Positions 25,256-34,277 of a stretch of DNA of 44,692 nt are shown here, piece after piece. Made by a program: the position numbers and the translations under genes. Under the pieces are notes generated by a model, which had not been told where the DNA came from, did not search any database, and saw only the letters and a list, made by a program, of their open reading frames with translations. The first letter of the stretch is position 1; each line of letters opens with the position of its first letter. This DNA comes from an uncultured Pelagibacteraceae bacterium (lineage in GTDB: Bacteria; Pseudomonadota; Alphaproteobacteria; Pelagibacterales; Pelagibacteraceae): assembly GCA_902591695.1 (NCBI GenBank), contig CACJBQ010000006.1:1-44692 (forward strand). The letters run 5' to 3'.

Positions 25256-26472
25256 GTTCAGAAAGTTTTACTATAAGCAAAGGAGCACTAATCACTTTAA
25301 TTGCAGCTTCTATAGTTGTAATTATTTCTTTAGGAATAAGACAGACCTTTGGATTGTTTTATTTTGATTTTAATACTGACTTAGATATTTCCATTTCTCA
25401 TTTTGGTTTTGTTATGGGATTGCAGTTATTACTTTGGGGAGTATTCAGTCCTTTGTTTGGTGTAATTACTGATAAATATGGAGGAGCGGTTGCAATATTT
25501 ATTGGTTTTGTTTTTTATTTAGTTGGGGTTTTGCTTTTTTATTCTGGCTATAATACTGGAGGTTATTTTACTTTAACTATAGGAGTGATGATTGGAATAG
25601 GCTTAGGCTCCACCGCAATAGGTATTCCTGTATCAGTAGTAGCTAAACATTTTCCAGCATCTAATAGAACTATTGCAACAGGAATTGTTACATGTGCAGG
25701 CTCATTTGGATATTTTGTATCACCTTTACTTGTAAGATATTCTTTAGTTGAAACAGGCTGGGAAAATACTCTTTTATATTTTTCACTTCTTTTAGGATTA
25801 GGATTAGTGGTAGCTTTGTTTGTTAGTACTCCAAAAATACCTATAGGAGTCAATCAAGATAATAATCAAACAGCAAGAGAGGCTCTAAAAGAGGCATTTG
25901 CAAACAAAAGTTTTATTTATCTCACTTTAGGTTTTTTTGTTTGTGGTTGGCATATTGCTCTAGTAGCAACACACATTCCAACCTATATGGCAGATAAAGG
26001 TTTGCCTGATTGGACACCAGCAATGGTTTTAGCTTTGATAGGAGTGTTTAATATGGCTGGCACTATTACAAGTGGTTATTTAGCAACAAGGTATAGTAAA
26101 AAAAAAATATTAAGTGCAATATATCTTTTAAGAGGCGTTTCAATTATCTATTTTATTTTCTTACCACCAAGTATTTTTAATTCTGTAGTTTTTGGAGTTA
26201 CTTTCGGTTTTTTATGGCTATCTACAGTTCCTCCAACAAATGGAATTGTTGCACATATATTTGGTACAAAATATGTTGGACTTTTATATGGAATAGTTTT
26301 TGTAAGCCATCAAATTGGTTCTTTCCTAGGAGCATATCTAGGTGGTGTATTTTATGAATTAAATGGAAATTTTGACTATGCATGGTACGGATCTATCGCA
26401 TTATCAATTTTTGCAGGTCTGATACATTTACCTATAGTAGAGAAAGCAATTGAAAGAACTCAGCCAGCATAA
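25252..26472 (+). CDS. Major facilitator superfamily transporter (OFA-like)
   Basis: A 406-residue 12-TM carrier. The first half shows SLGIRQTFGLFYFDF, then GVITDKYGG (the MFS loop 2-3 signature G-x-x-x-D-[RK]-x-G) and a proline-poor core. It resembles the oxalate/formate and monocarboxylate antiporter group. The substrate is not predictable. It overlaps metC by four bases and is followed by pabB with a 23-base overlap, so this run looks like one operon. A sulfur-amino-acid-related or aromatic acid could be carried. Confidence 0.85.
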   Translation: MSSESFTISKGALITLIAASIVVIISLGIRQTFGLFYFDFNTDLDISISHFGFVMGLQLLLWGVFSPLFGVITDKYGGAVAIFIGFVFYLVGVLLFYSGYNTGGYFTLTIGVMIGIGLGSTAIGIPVSVVAKHFPASNRTIATGIVTCAGSFGYFVSPLLVRYSLVETGWENTLLYFSLLLGLGLVVALFVSTPKIPIGVNQDNNQTAREALKEAFANKSFIYLTLGFFVCGWHIALVATHIPTYMADKGLPDWTPAMVLALIGVFNMAGTITSGYLATRYSKKKILSAIYLLRGVSIIYFIFLPPSIFNSVVFGVTFGFLWLSTVPPTNGIVAHIFGTKYVGLLYGIVFVSHQIGSFLGAYLGGVFYELNGNFDYAWYGSIALSIFAGLIHLPIVEKAIERTQPA

Positions 26473-27664
26473 GTTTAAATTTAACCCTTATTTAGAGGAT
26501 CTGTATCAATCAGATAAACCTTTAATTATTTATAAAGTAGAAGATGGCTATAATATTTATACAGATTTTTCAAAAAAGATCATTTTAACAAAAAAAAATA
26601 TACATAAATTTCTTAATTCGTTAGAGAAAAAAAAATATAACAAAGAAACAGATTTATATCTTGGATTTTTTGGCTATGAAATTTTATGTAATTTAATTGG
26701 TATTAATTTAAAAAATAAAAAAAGGATAAACTTTTATAAAGGAATTTTTTATAAACCTGAGACTATAATTAAAATTAGAAAAGATATTAAAGTTATATCT
26801 AATATAAAAAAACATACATTTAATCATCAATTCAACAAAACTCAAATATTAAGTCCTTTTAAGATTAATATTTCATATGCAAAATATCAAAAAATATTTG
26901 AATTATTTTCAAAAAAAATAAGAGAAGGTGAGACTTATCAAATTAAAATTTGTACAAAATATAAGAATAAATCATTAATTAATCCTGTTAATTTTTTTTG
27001 GAAATTAATGCGTGTTAATGCGTCCCCAGAGTCGTTTATGATAAAAGACAAGGATTATTCTATAGTAAGTTGCTCACCTGAAACATTAATTGATAAGAAA
27101 AAAAATAAAATTATAACAAAACCAATAGCTGGAACTTTTAAGAAAAAAATATTATCCAATAAAAATATAGCTCTTAAATATTTCAAAAATAATGAGAAAG
27201 AAACAAAAGAACACAACATGATAGTTGATATGGAAAGAAGTGATTTATCAAAAATTTGTAAGCCTGGAAGTGTTAAAATACTAAAAAAAAAATATGTTGA
27301 AGAATATAAGCATCTTTTTCACTATGTGACTTCAATAGGTGGGATAATAAATAAAAATACAAAATTGATTGATATCATCAAAGCTATGATGCCTGGAGGA
27401 TCTGTAATTGGTTGTCCTAAGATTAGAACCTTAGAACTTCTAAATAATCAAGAAAAAGAAAGTAGAAATATTTTTACAGGAAGTTTTGGGTATATAAAAT
27501 TTAATCAAGATATGAAGTTTAATATTATAATTAGATCTATATTAAATTACAAAAATCAATCAGAGATCTCTGCTGCATCTGGAGTAGTATTAGATAGTTC
27601 ACCTAAGAAAGAATTTAATGAAAATTATATTAAAGCAAAATCCTTATTGGAGCTATTTAAATGA
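26450..27664 (+). CDS. pabB: Aminodeoxychorismate synthase component I (PabB)
   Basis: A 404-residue chorismate-using enzyme. Blocks of the family are YQIKICTKY, SFMIKDKDYSIVSCSPETL, TKPIAGTFKKK, VDMERSDLSKICKPGSV, the active-site GGSVIGCPKIRTLELL, and ASGVVLDSSPKKEFNENYIK. PIAGT with K before it and the partner pabA/pabC argue for PabB over TrpE. It makes 4-amino-4-deoxychorismate for folate. The start is taken as TTG at 26450, within the MFS gene, because no in-frame ATG exists nearby. Composition is more Lys/Ile/Asn-rich than in the flanking genes. Confidence 0.88.
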   Translation: MKELSQHKFKFNPYLEDLYQSDKPLIIYKVEDGYNIYTDFSKKIILTKKNIHKFLNSLEKKKYNKETDLYLGFFGYEILCNLIGINLKNKKRINFYKGIFYKPETIIKIRKDIKVISNIKKHTFNHQFNKTQILSPFKINISYAKYQKIFELFSKKIREGETYQIKICTKYKNKSLINPVNFFWKLMRVNASPESFMIKDKDYSIVSCSPETLIDKKKNKIITKPIAGTFKKKILSNKNIALKYFKNNEKETKEHNMIVDMERSDLSKICKPGSVKILKKKYVEEYKHLFHYVTSIGGIINKNTKLIDIIKAMMPGGSVIGCPKIRTLELLNNQEKESRNIFTGSFGYIKFNQDMKFNIIIRSILNYKNQSEISAASGVVLDSSPKKEFNENYIKAKSLLELFK

Positions 27665-28218
27665 TTTACATTATAGATCATCAAGACTCTTTTACTTGGA
27701 ATGTTGTTCATCAATTTGCAAAATTTGATAAAGTTTTTTGCTCAAATTATTTCGAGGTAAATAACAAATTACTTGATAAAAGTGATGTGATCGTCTTATC
27801 ACCAGGACCTGGATCACCAAAGGATTACCCTAATACTTCAAAAATTTATAAAAAATACAAAGGCAGGAAAAAAATTATTGGTATTTGTCTTGGTTATCAA
27901 ATGATTTTGCATAATGAAGGAGGCAAAATAATACAACAAAAAAAAATTTACCATGGATTTCAATCTAAAATTAAAACAAATAATCAAAGTAAAATTTTTA
28001 AAAATAATCAACAGTTTAAAGTTGGAAGATATCATTCATTAAAATTAATGGAGCCATTTAAATCGAATTCTATTAAAATAACTATGAGATGTAGTAAAAC
28101 AAAAATACCAATGGGCCTTGAGGATAATCAAAACAAAATATATGGATTTCAATTTCATCCAGAATCTTTTTTAACAGAAAATGGCAACACTCTTATTAAA
28201 AAAATCTTATCAGCTTAG
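27661..28218 (+). CDS. pabA: Glutamine amidotransferase component II (PabA)
   Basis: A 185-residue class I glutamine amidotransferase. Active-site blocks are DHQDSFTWN, SPGPGSPKDYP, GICLGYQMIL with nucleophile Cys76, and FQFHPES giving the His and Glu of the triad. It supplies ammonia to PabB and may also serve TrpE, as in dual-use amidotransferases. It overlaps pabB by four bases (ATGA) and pabC by 38 bases. Confidence 0.9.
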   Translation: MIYIIDHQDSFTWNVVHQFAKFDKVFCSNYFEVNNKLLDKSDVIVLSPGPGSPKDYPNTSKIYKKYKGRKKIIGICLGYQMILHNEGGKIIQQKKIYHGFQSKIKTNNQSKIFKNNQQFKVGRYHSLKLMEPFKSNSIKITMRCSKTKIPMGLEDNQNKIYGFQFHPESFLTENGNTLIKKILSA

Positions 28219-28924
28219 TAATCTTAAAGAAGTTACTTTTAAAGACCTTTGGGGATCCAGAGGCGTATTTACTACAATGCGAATGGTTGGAAAACCTCCT
28301 AAGTTAATACTTTTAAAAGCGCATATAGAAAACTTAATAAAATCTACAAAAAAATATGGAATTAGAAAAAAAAATTTAAAAAATACTATTAAAGATTTAA
28401 TTAATAAAAACACTCTATACAAAGGCCCTGATAATTTATTTCGTATAGCGTTAAATAAAAAACTAATATCAATCTCAATTAGAAAAAGACCAAAACCAAA
28501 AAGTAATTTTAATCTATTATTGTTTAGATATAAAAGAGTAGAGCCAAATTATAAAAATTTATATTATAAAAAAATATTAGCAAAATTAAGCAAAGTTGAC
28601 TCAACTAAATTTGATATTGCTCTAGTCGCAAATGAGAAAATTTTAGAAACAGGTACTTCTAATTTAGTTTTTGTGAAAAATGGAAAGATTTTTTCACCTA
28701 AACAAGATTGTTATTTAGGAAACACACTTAAATTTATAAGTAAGAAAATTAAAATTAATTTTAAAGATATTTTAATTAAATCAATCGATGATTATGATGA
28801 AATTATTCTCATTGGATCTGGTAAAGGAGTAACATCAGTTTCAAAAATAAATGATCTTAAATGGAGGAGAAGAAATACAAATTGCTACACTAAGTTAAAT
28901 AAAATATATAATTCTCTTATTTAA
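28181..28924 (+). CDS. pabC: Aminodeoxychorismate lyase-type aminotransferase class IV (PabC)
   Basis: A 247-residue PLP enzyme of aminotransferase fold type IV. The family blocks are GVFTTMRMVGKPPKL at the start, the Schiff-base Lys in the segment NLYYKKILAK, and LETGTSNLVFVKNGKIFSP, with the terminal GSGKGVTSVSKI. Next to pabA and pabB it most likely releases pyruvate from aminodeoxychorismate to give 4-aminobenzoate. The ATG at 28181 lies inside pabA, giving a 38-base overlap, larger than most junctions here. The extra N-terminal residues precede the family-conserved part (about residue 24), so a later start is possible. Confidence 0.82.
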   Translation: MATLLLKKSYQLSNLKEVTFKDLWGSRGVFTTMRMVGKPPKLILLKAHIENLIKSTKKYGIRKKNLKNTIKDLINKNTLYKGPDNLFRIALNKKLISISIRKRPKPKSNFNLLLFRYKRVEPNYKNLYYKKILAKLSKVDSTKFDIALVANEKILETGTSNLVFVKNGKIFSPKQDCYLGNTLKFISKKIKINFKDILIKSIDDYDEIILIGSGKGVTSVSKINDLKWRRRNTNCYTKLNKIYNSLI

Positions 28925-28926
28925 AT

Positions 28927-29322
28927 ATGAAAGATCCAAACAATCCATGCATATTTTGCAAAATCAGAAAAGAAGAGCTGCAGTTTGAAAATCAGTTAGC
29001 TTACTCATCCATAGATAGCTATCCAGTCTCAGAATTTCATAGTCTTATCGTTCCTAAAAGACATGTAGAGACATACTTTGAGCTTACTAAAGAAGAAATT
29101 CAGGCATGTAACGAGTTAATTTTAAAAACTAAAGAAAAAATTTTAAAACAAGATTCTACTGTTAAAGGTTTCAATATAGGCACAAATGCAGGAAAATCTG
29201 CAGGCCAATCAATTATGCATTGTCACATTCATTTAATTCCAAGAAGAGAAGGGGATGTTGAGAATCCCCAGGGTGGTGTTAGGTCTGTGATCCCAAAAAA
29301 ACAACATTACAAAAGAAAGTAA
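28927..29322 (+). CDS. HIT family hydrolase
   Basis: A 131-residue histidine-triad protein. The triad is H98-x-H100-x-H102 in SIMHCHIHLIPRREGD. A zinc pair of cysteines is near the start (CIFCKI, Cys8 and Cys11). The chain ends in RSVIPKKQHYKRK. HIT proteins hydrolyse AMP-N or diadenosine-polyphosphate-type substrates. The gene starts two bases after pabC and probably ends the metC-pab operon. The following 115-base gap before aprM has no stem-loop I can see. Confidence 0.9.
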   Translation: MKDPNNPCIFCKIRKEELQFENQLAYSSIDSYPVSEFHSLIVPKRHVETYFELTKEEIQACNELILKTKEKILKQDSTVKGFNIGTNAGKSAGQSIMHCHIHLIPRREGDVENPQGGVRSVIPKKQHYKRK

Positions 29323-29437
29323 ATATTTTATTAGTTGTTATTAAAGACAAATTTATCAATAGTTTTTGTTGATCTGATGAGTTAACTAGATTAGAAAACT
29401 TTGAAATTATTTAAAAATAATTTAACATAAGGGTAAA

Positions 29438-30232
29438 ATGCTTGAAACAAATCCATTTTCGTTATTATCAGAGGTAGTTCCTACTGTTGTTATGCAAGGT
29501 TTTATAATTGCAATGGTTCTTTTAATTGCTTTTGGAACAATTATTCAGATGATACATCACAAAAATTTAACTTATTTTTTTAATAATGCGAAAAAAGCAA
29601 AATTGCAGGCAACAAGAGATGTTGGAGCTGCTGAGAAAGCAAAAATTATTGCTAAGACTACTGTCTATGACATTGGGACAACATCAGAATTAGGTTTTGG
29701 AAAAAGAAGATTGGCACATGTTCTTGGTATGTATGGAACTATAATTTTTTGGATTGCTTCAGCAATGTTAGTGTTTTGTTATACAGGTGCAGATAAAACT
29801 TCTTCTACATTGTGGTCAATGCTATGGCATGTAGGCGCAATACTTACATGTGTTGGTGGGTTTTGGTTTTGGTTTTTTTTAAGAGTAGATGTTTCTGCTG
29901 AAGCACACCCTTGGTATAGAATTATTAAAGCTGATTTGTTTGTTTTAGCATTATTAGCATGTTCAACTTTTGGACTAGCTTGGTCTTACACTCAATTTAA
30001 TGGTCAAGTAGGTTTATCATTCTTATTTTTTGCATTGTTTGTAGTTGCAAATTTAGTTTTATTTGGTGGAGTTTACTGGTCAAAATTTGCTCACATGTTC
30101 TACAAGCCCGGAGCAGCAATACAGAAAAATTTGGCTGAAGCAGACGGTTCTAGAGATAATTTACCACCTCCTGCGGATGCCCCTGAGCAATTTGGCTTAG
30201 GAATAAAAAGAGAAGAGCCAAAACATTATTAA
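29438..30232 (+). CDS. aprM: APS reductase-linked membrane protein AprM
   Basis: A 264-residue membrane protein with five predicted TM segments (near residues 15-35, 90-112, 125-148, 163-183 and 193-217) and a soluble tail. Its position directly before aprB and aprA fits AprM, the membrane anchor known next to aprBA in SAR11 and several sulfur oxidisers. It is thought to link the soluble AprBA to the quinone pool in place of the Qmo complex. Histidines in and near the TM segments (LAHVLGMYG, WHVGAI) could bind heme, but this is a guess. AAGGG precedes the start; the gene begins the Apr operon. Confidence 0.85.
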   Translation: MLETNPFSLLSEVVPTVVMQGFIIAMVLLIAFGTIIQMIHHKNLTYFFNNAKKAKLQATRDVGAAEKAKIIAKTTVYDIGTTSELGFGKRRLAHVLGMYGTIIFWIASAMLVFCYTGADKTSSTLWSMLWHVGAILTCVGGFWFWFFLRVDVSAEAHPWYRIIKADLFVLALLACSTFGLAWSYTQFNGQVGLSFLFFALFVVANLVLFGGVYWSKFAHMFYKPGAAIQKNLAEADGSRDNLPPPADAPEQFGLGIKREEPKHY

Positions 30233-30263
30233 TATGATAACTAAAAAGGAAAGAAAATAAATT

Positions 30264-30734
30264 ATGTCGACTTTTGTATATATGACTAGATGTGATGGAT
30301 GTGGTCACTGTGTAGATATTTGTCCATCTGATATAATGCACATTGATGAGAACATTAGACGTGCAAAAAATATAGAACCTAATTTTTGTTGGGAATGTTA
30401 TTCTTGTGTTAAAGCATGCCCAAATCATGCGATTGATGTAAGAGGTTATGCAGATTTTGCTCCGATGGGGCATAGCGTTAGAGTAAGACGTGAAGAGGAA
30501 AAAGGAACTATTTCTTGGAAAATTAAATTTAGAAATGGAACAACAAAAGACTTTGTTTCACCAATAACAACAAAACCATGGGGAAAGTTTATTCCTAAGC
30601 TTGCAGATGGTGAAAAAATTAAACAAGGAGAATTAAACTCACAGAGACTTTATACTGAACCTGAAGGACTAAATATCGATGGTGAACTTCCTGCAGTCCC
30701 AAAAGAGTCCTTTAAAAAAGGAGTTTATTATTAA
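30264..30734 (+). CDS. aprB: Adenylylsulfate reductase beta subunit (iron-sulfur)
   Basis: A 156-residue protein with two [4Fe-4S] sites: Cys10, 13, 16 and 20 (CDGCGHCVDICP) and Cys42, 45, 48 and 52 (CWECYSCVKACP). The C-terminal tail of about 100 residues, including KFRNGTTKDFVSPITTKPWG, is the AprB-specific part that wraps AprA. It carries electrons between AprA and the membrane. Its last base is the first base of aprA (TAATG). In SAR11 the direction is expected to be sulfite oxidation to adenosine 5'-phosphosulfate. Confidence 0.95.
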   Translation: MSTFVYMTRCDGCGHCVDICPSDIMHIDENIRRAKNIEPNFCWECYSCVKACPNHAIDVRGYADFAPMGHSVRVRREEEKGTISWKIKFRNGTTKDFVSPITTKPWGKFIPKLADGEKIKQGELNSQRLYTEPEGLNIDGELPAVPKESFKKGVYY

Positions 30735-32593
30735 TGGCTAAGCATAAAACTCATTACGAAGATTGTGATGTATTAGTTGTTGGTGGAGGTATGGCTGGTA
30801 CTGGTGCAACTTTTGAAGCAAGGCACTGGGGTAGAGATATGAAAATTGTTTGTGTTGAAAAAGCAAACATAGATAGAAGTGGCGCAGTAGCTCAAGGTCT
30901 TTACGCAATTAACTGTTACATGGGTATGCAGTGGGGCGAAAATCAACCTGAAGATCACGTCAGATATGCAAGAAATGATTTGATGGGAATGGTTAGAGAA
31001 GATTTAGGATATGACATGGCTCGTCATGTAGACTCAACTGTTCATATGTTTGATGAGTGGGGTCTTCCTATGATGAAAAATGAAGAGACTGGAAGATATT
31101 TAAGAGAAGGTAAGTGGCAGATAATGATCCACGGTGAAAGTTATAAACCAATTGTTGCAGAAGCAGCAAAAAAATCTGCAGACAAAATTTATAATAGAAT
31201 TATGATTACTCATCTTTTAATGGATGAGGCTCAAGAGAATAGAGTGGGTGGAGCTGTTGGATTTAATATGAGAACAGGCGATTTCCACGTATTTAGAGCG
31301 AAGGCTGTAATTGTTGCAGCAGGAGGAGCTTCGCACATATTTAAGCCTAGAGCTGTTGGAGAAGGTATGGGAAGAACTTGGTATGCTCCTTGGAGTAATG
31401 GTTCAGCATACGCATTACCAATTGCAGCTGGTGCTAAAATGACTCAAATGGAAAATAGAATTGTGTTATGTAGATTTAAAGATGGATATGGACCTGTTGG
31501 AGCTTATTTTCTTCATTTAAAAACGTATACACAAAATGCAAATGGTGAAAACTATGAGAAGAAATGGTACGACCAGACTAAAGAGTTAGTAGGTGAATAT
31601 ATAGATCACCATCCAACACCTACGTGTTTAAGAAATCATGCTTTTATTCAAGAAACAATTGCAGGTGGTGGACCAATCCATATGGTTACTACTGAGGCTT
31701 TTCAAGACCCACATTTAGAAACTGTTGGTTGGGAGAATTTCTTAGGAATGACAGTAGGTCAAGCTGTTGTTTGGGCATCTCAAAATATTGACCCGAAATA
31801 TACAAATCCTGAATTAACAACGTCCGAACCATACGTAATGGGTTCTCACGCTACTTGTTCTGGAGCTTGGGTAAGTGGACCAGAAGATTTGTCTCCACCG
31901 GAGTATTTCTGGGGTTATAATAGAATGTTAACAATTGATGGATTATTTGGAGCAGGTGATACTGTAGGTGGAAGTGCTCACAAATTTTCGTCAGGCTCCT
32001 TTACAGAAGGTAGATTAGCAGCAAAAGCAGCTGTAAAATATATTGAAGATAAAAAAGCTGAGGGTTTAAAAGTATCAGATAAACAATGTGAAGATTTCAA
32101 AGTTAAAGTTTACAAACCTTTAGAAAATTACACAGTGGCTCAAAATGAGATTACTGGAGGAACTGTATCTCCAAGCTATATCTCACCTATTCAAGGCTTA
32201 CAACGTTTACAAAGAATAATGGATGAATATGTGGGTGGAATAGCTACAAACTATATGACTAATGCTAATATGCTAAAAAGAGGATTAGAATTGTTAGCTT
32301 GGCTTGAGGAAGATCTTGAAAACGTGGGAGCTGAGGATTATCACCAGCTTATGAGGGCATGGGAGCTTAAACACAGAGCTTTGACATCTCAGTGCGTAAC
32401 AGAACATACTATGTTTAGAGAAGAAACTAGATGGCCTGGATATTATTATAGAGGTGATCATATGAAACTTGATGATGATAATTGGCATTGTTTAACAGTT
32501 TCTAGAAGAGACCCTAAGACTGGTAAGTTTAGTATGGAGAAAATTCCTGTCTACCATATAGTGGATGAGAACGAGAAGAAAAAAGCTTCTTAA
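30734..32593 (+). CDS. aprA: Adenylylsulfate reductase alpha subunit (FAD)
   Basis: A 619-residue flavoprotein of the fumarate reductase family. FAD binding starts at VVGGGMAGTGA (GGGMAG 17-22), with EKANIDRSGAVAQGL next and AAGGASHIFKPRA after it. The family-specific blocks HPTPTCLRNHAF and the C-terminal HRALTSQCVTEHTMFREETRWPGYYYRGD match AprA. It interconverts sulfite plus AMP and APS. No dsr, sat or qmo genes are visible, so a reductive role is unlikely here. Length is normal for the SAR11/sulfur-oxidiser lineages. Confidence 0.95.
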   Translation: MAKHKTHYEDCDVLVVGGGMAGTGATFEARHWGRDMKIVCVEKANIDRSGAVAQGLYAINCYMGMQWGENQPEDHVRYARNDLMGMVREDLGYDMARHVDSTVHMFDEWGLPMMKNEETGRYLREGKWQIMIHGESYKPIVAEAAKKSADKIYNRIMITHLLMDEAQENRVGGAVGFNMRTGDFHVFRAKAVIVAAGGASHIFKPRAVGEGMGRTWYAPWSNGSAYALPIAAGAKMTQMENRIVLCRFKDGYGPVGAYFLHLKTYTQNANGENYEKKWYDQTKELVGEYIDHHPTPTCLRNHAFIQETIAGGGPIHMVTTEAFQDPHLETVGWENFLGMTVGQAVVWASQNIDPKYTNPELTTSEPYVMGSHATCSGAWVSGPEDLSPPEYFWGYNRMLTIDGLFGAGDTVGGSAHKFSSGSFTEGRLAAKAAVKYIEDKKAEGLKVSDKQCEDFKVKVYKPLENYTVAQNEITGGTVSPSYISPIQGLQRLQRIMDEYVGGIATNYMTNANMLKRGLELLAWLEEDLENVGAEDYHQLMRAWELKHRALTSQCVTEHTMFREETRWPGYYYRGDHMKLDDDNWHCLTVSRRDPKTGKFSMEKIPVYHIVDENEKKKAS

Positions 32594-32614
32594 TTAACTT
32601 TTTAATTAAATTTA

Positions 32615-32965
32615 ATGGATATTTTATCTAAAACAGATGATGAGATATTTGAATTAGCTAAACCTATTTGGGATAATTTGGTTAAATCATCTAATCTTAA
32701 AGATTACGGTGGTTTCACTAAAGATTTTTCCACTCAAATGCTATTTGGTGCTAACGAAGTAGAGCTTGGTAAGCAGTGGGCTAATAACAAGCTAATTACT
32801 AATCTTAAAGAGACTTTTGAACCGTTTGGATGTCTTAGAAGAGGAGACTATATAACTGTTCTAATTAAACAGACAAATAAAGAGATCCCAGGAGAGTTCC
32901 TTGGAAGATTGGTTTTAGGAGTTGAGGACGACACAATTAAAGTTTTTGGGGCTACCATCTACTAG
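32615..32965 (+). CDS. Unknown protein in the apr operon, 116 aa
   Basis: I do not recognise this protein. It is soluble with no signal peptide. It starts with a helical region (DEIFELAKPIWDNLVKSSNLK), then a middle part (GGFTKDFSTQMLFGANEVELG), and ends in a beta-rich tail (IPGEFLGRLVLGVEDDTIKV). A single Cys is in FGCLRRGDY. It starts 21 bases after aprA on the same strand, so it is probably co-transcribed. Its tail resembles small SH3-like strand sets. It may be an accessory or assembly factor of AprBA or act on the sulfite/APS pool. Confidence 0.7.
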   Translation: MDILSKTDDEIFELAKPIWDNLVKSSNLKDYGGFTKDFSTQMLFGANEVELGKQWANNKLITNLKETFEPFGCLRRGDYITVLIKQTNKEIPGEFLGRLVLGVEDDTIKVFGATIY

Positions 32966-33033
32966 GAAAAAAATATTGCTTAATAATAAATAATTGTTTG
33001 ACAAATTTCGTTGTGGGTGTATTGACGAATTTA

Positions 33034-33168
33034 ATGTTACTTTCTAACGTAAAAATTATAAACAGACTCTCAAATTTTAAAACTATATTTATTAAAGCAG
33101 GAATTATAGCAAGCTTAATGGCTTACTGGGGAGTGATTTTAGTTGGAACTTTTATTACTTTTAACTAA
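33034..33168 (+). CDS. Small single-TM protein between aprA region and TauE, 44 aa
   Basis: A 44-codon frame starting at ATG 33034 (in-frame TTG at 33022 and 32998 give longer versions). It has a basic N-terminus (LLSNVKIINRLSNFK) and one hydrophobic segment (IFIKAGIIASLMAYWGVILV), a bitopic small membrane protein. No clear Shine-Dalgarno precedes it. The stop is 29 bases before the TauE-type gene. It lies where a promoter could also be, because TTGACA occurs at 32998. I give it moderate confidence because the frame has the pattern of a real TM protein and fills an otherwise unusually large gap. Confidence 0.45.
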   Translation: MLLSNVKIINRLSNFKTIFIKAGIIASLMAYWGVILVGTFITFN

Positions 33169-33197
33169 GTTGTTTTTTAACAACTTTTAAATTTTTT

Positions 33198-34277
33198 ATG
33201 GAAGTATTTTTACCGATAGCTCAAGTTTTTGTTAACCCTATCGAGATACTTTTATTAAGTGCGATTGTTGGAGTGCTTTCAGGTTTATTTGGTGTTGGTG
33301 GTGGGTTTTTGATGACACCTTTCTTAATTTTTTTAGGAATACCTCCTGCATATGCAGTTGCCAATGAAGCAAATAATATTTTAGCTACTTCAGTTTCTGG
33401 ATCTACCACGCATTATTTAAAAAATACCCTAGATTATAAAATGGGTTCAATGATCGTGATTGGAGGAGTAATTGGAACTTCTCTAGGAATTTACACTTTT
33501 ACATATTTTAAAGGTATTGGAAAAATTGATACAGTAATCTCTCTAGCTTATATGTACATATTAGCAATAATCGGAACTTTAATGTTGGTTGAGAGTTTGG
33601 GTGAAATAGATAAAGCAAAAAGAAACGTTGTAGTTAAAAAAAAATTACATGTTCATTATTGGATACATGGTCTTCCATTAAGAATGAGATTTCCAAAGTC
33701 AAAATTATATGAAAGTATTTTTACACCAATTATAATTGGTTTATTAGTTGGATTTATTGCTGCCATTATGGGAATCGGAGGTGCTTTTATTTTAGTTCCT
33801 GCAATGATCTATATAATTAAAATGCCTACTAAATTAGTTCCTGGTACATCTTTATTTGTAACAATTTTTGTAAGTGTGGTTGTTACTTTTCTTCATTCAT
33901 TTAATTATGGATCTATAGATTTATTTCTAGTTCTTATGTTGGTTGTAGGATCTATCATAGGGGTTCAAGTTGGGCAAAAATTAGGAGAAAGAATCGATAG
34001 TTCTGGTTTGAGAGCTTTATTAGCAATTTTACTATTGATAGTGGGTATAGCAATAGCATACGATACATTTTTTGCGGAAAAAATTATAAATGGAACTGCT
34101 AAAGCCACTAGTTCAAATTTAAACTTCTTTTCTGAATTTATAATTGATTTTTCTAAAGAGATGCCTTTCTTCTATGGACTATTTACAATTATGTTTGCAA
34201 TTATTTTAGGTGTTGGTGCTGCTTTTATAAGACGATTTATCTCAAACTTTAGAAAAAAATTATTAGTTAAATCTTAA
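33198..34277 (+). CDS. TauE/SafE family permease, probable sulfite exporter
   Basis: A 359-residue membrane protein with eight TM segments and a longer central loop (about residues 130-175, rich in Lys and containing HVHYWIHGLPLRMRF). This is the large form of the TauE/SafE family. Both halves have the glycine motifs: FGVGGGFLMTPFLIF and MGIGGAFILVPAMIY. Location after aprBA and near suyAB/xsc suggests export of sulfite or a sulfonate product across the inner membrane. It ends convergent with the YeiH-like gene, overlapping by four bases. Confidence 0.88.
   Translation: MEVFLPIAQVFVNPIEILLLSAIVGVLSGLFGVGGGFLMTPFLIFLGIPPAYAVANEANNILATSVSGSTTHYLKNTLDYKMGSMIVIGGVIGTSLGIYTFTYFKGIGKIDTVISLAYMYILAIIGTLMLVESLGEIDKAKRNVVVKKKLHVHYWIHGLPLRMRFPKSKLYESIFTPIIIGLLVGFIAAIMGIGGAFILVPAMIYIIKMPTKLVPGTSLFVTIFVSVVVTFLHSFNYGSIDLFLVLMLVVGSIIGVQVGQKLGERIDSSGLRALLAILLLIVGIAIAYDTFFAEKIINGTAKATSSNLNFFSEFIIDFSKEMPFFYGLFTIMFAIILGVGAAFIRRFISNFRKKLLVKS

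Noticed and set aside
29323-29437. Possible leader RNA or riboswitch upstream of aprM
   Set aside because: No paired G+C-rich segment could be found; only an AAGGG Shine-Dalgarno is clear.
29438-32593. AprBA as part of dissimilatory sulfate reduction
   Set aside because: No dsr, sat or qmo genes are visible and the genome type is an aerobic heterotroph; AprM-linked sulfite oxidation fits better.
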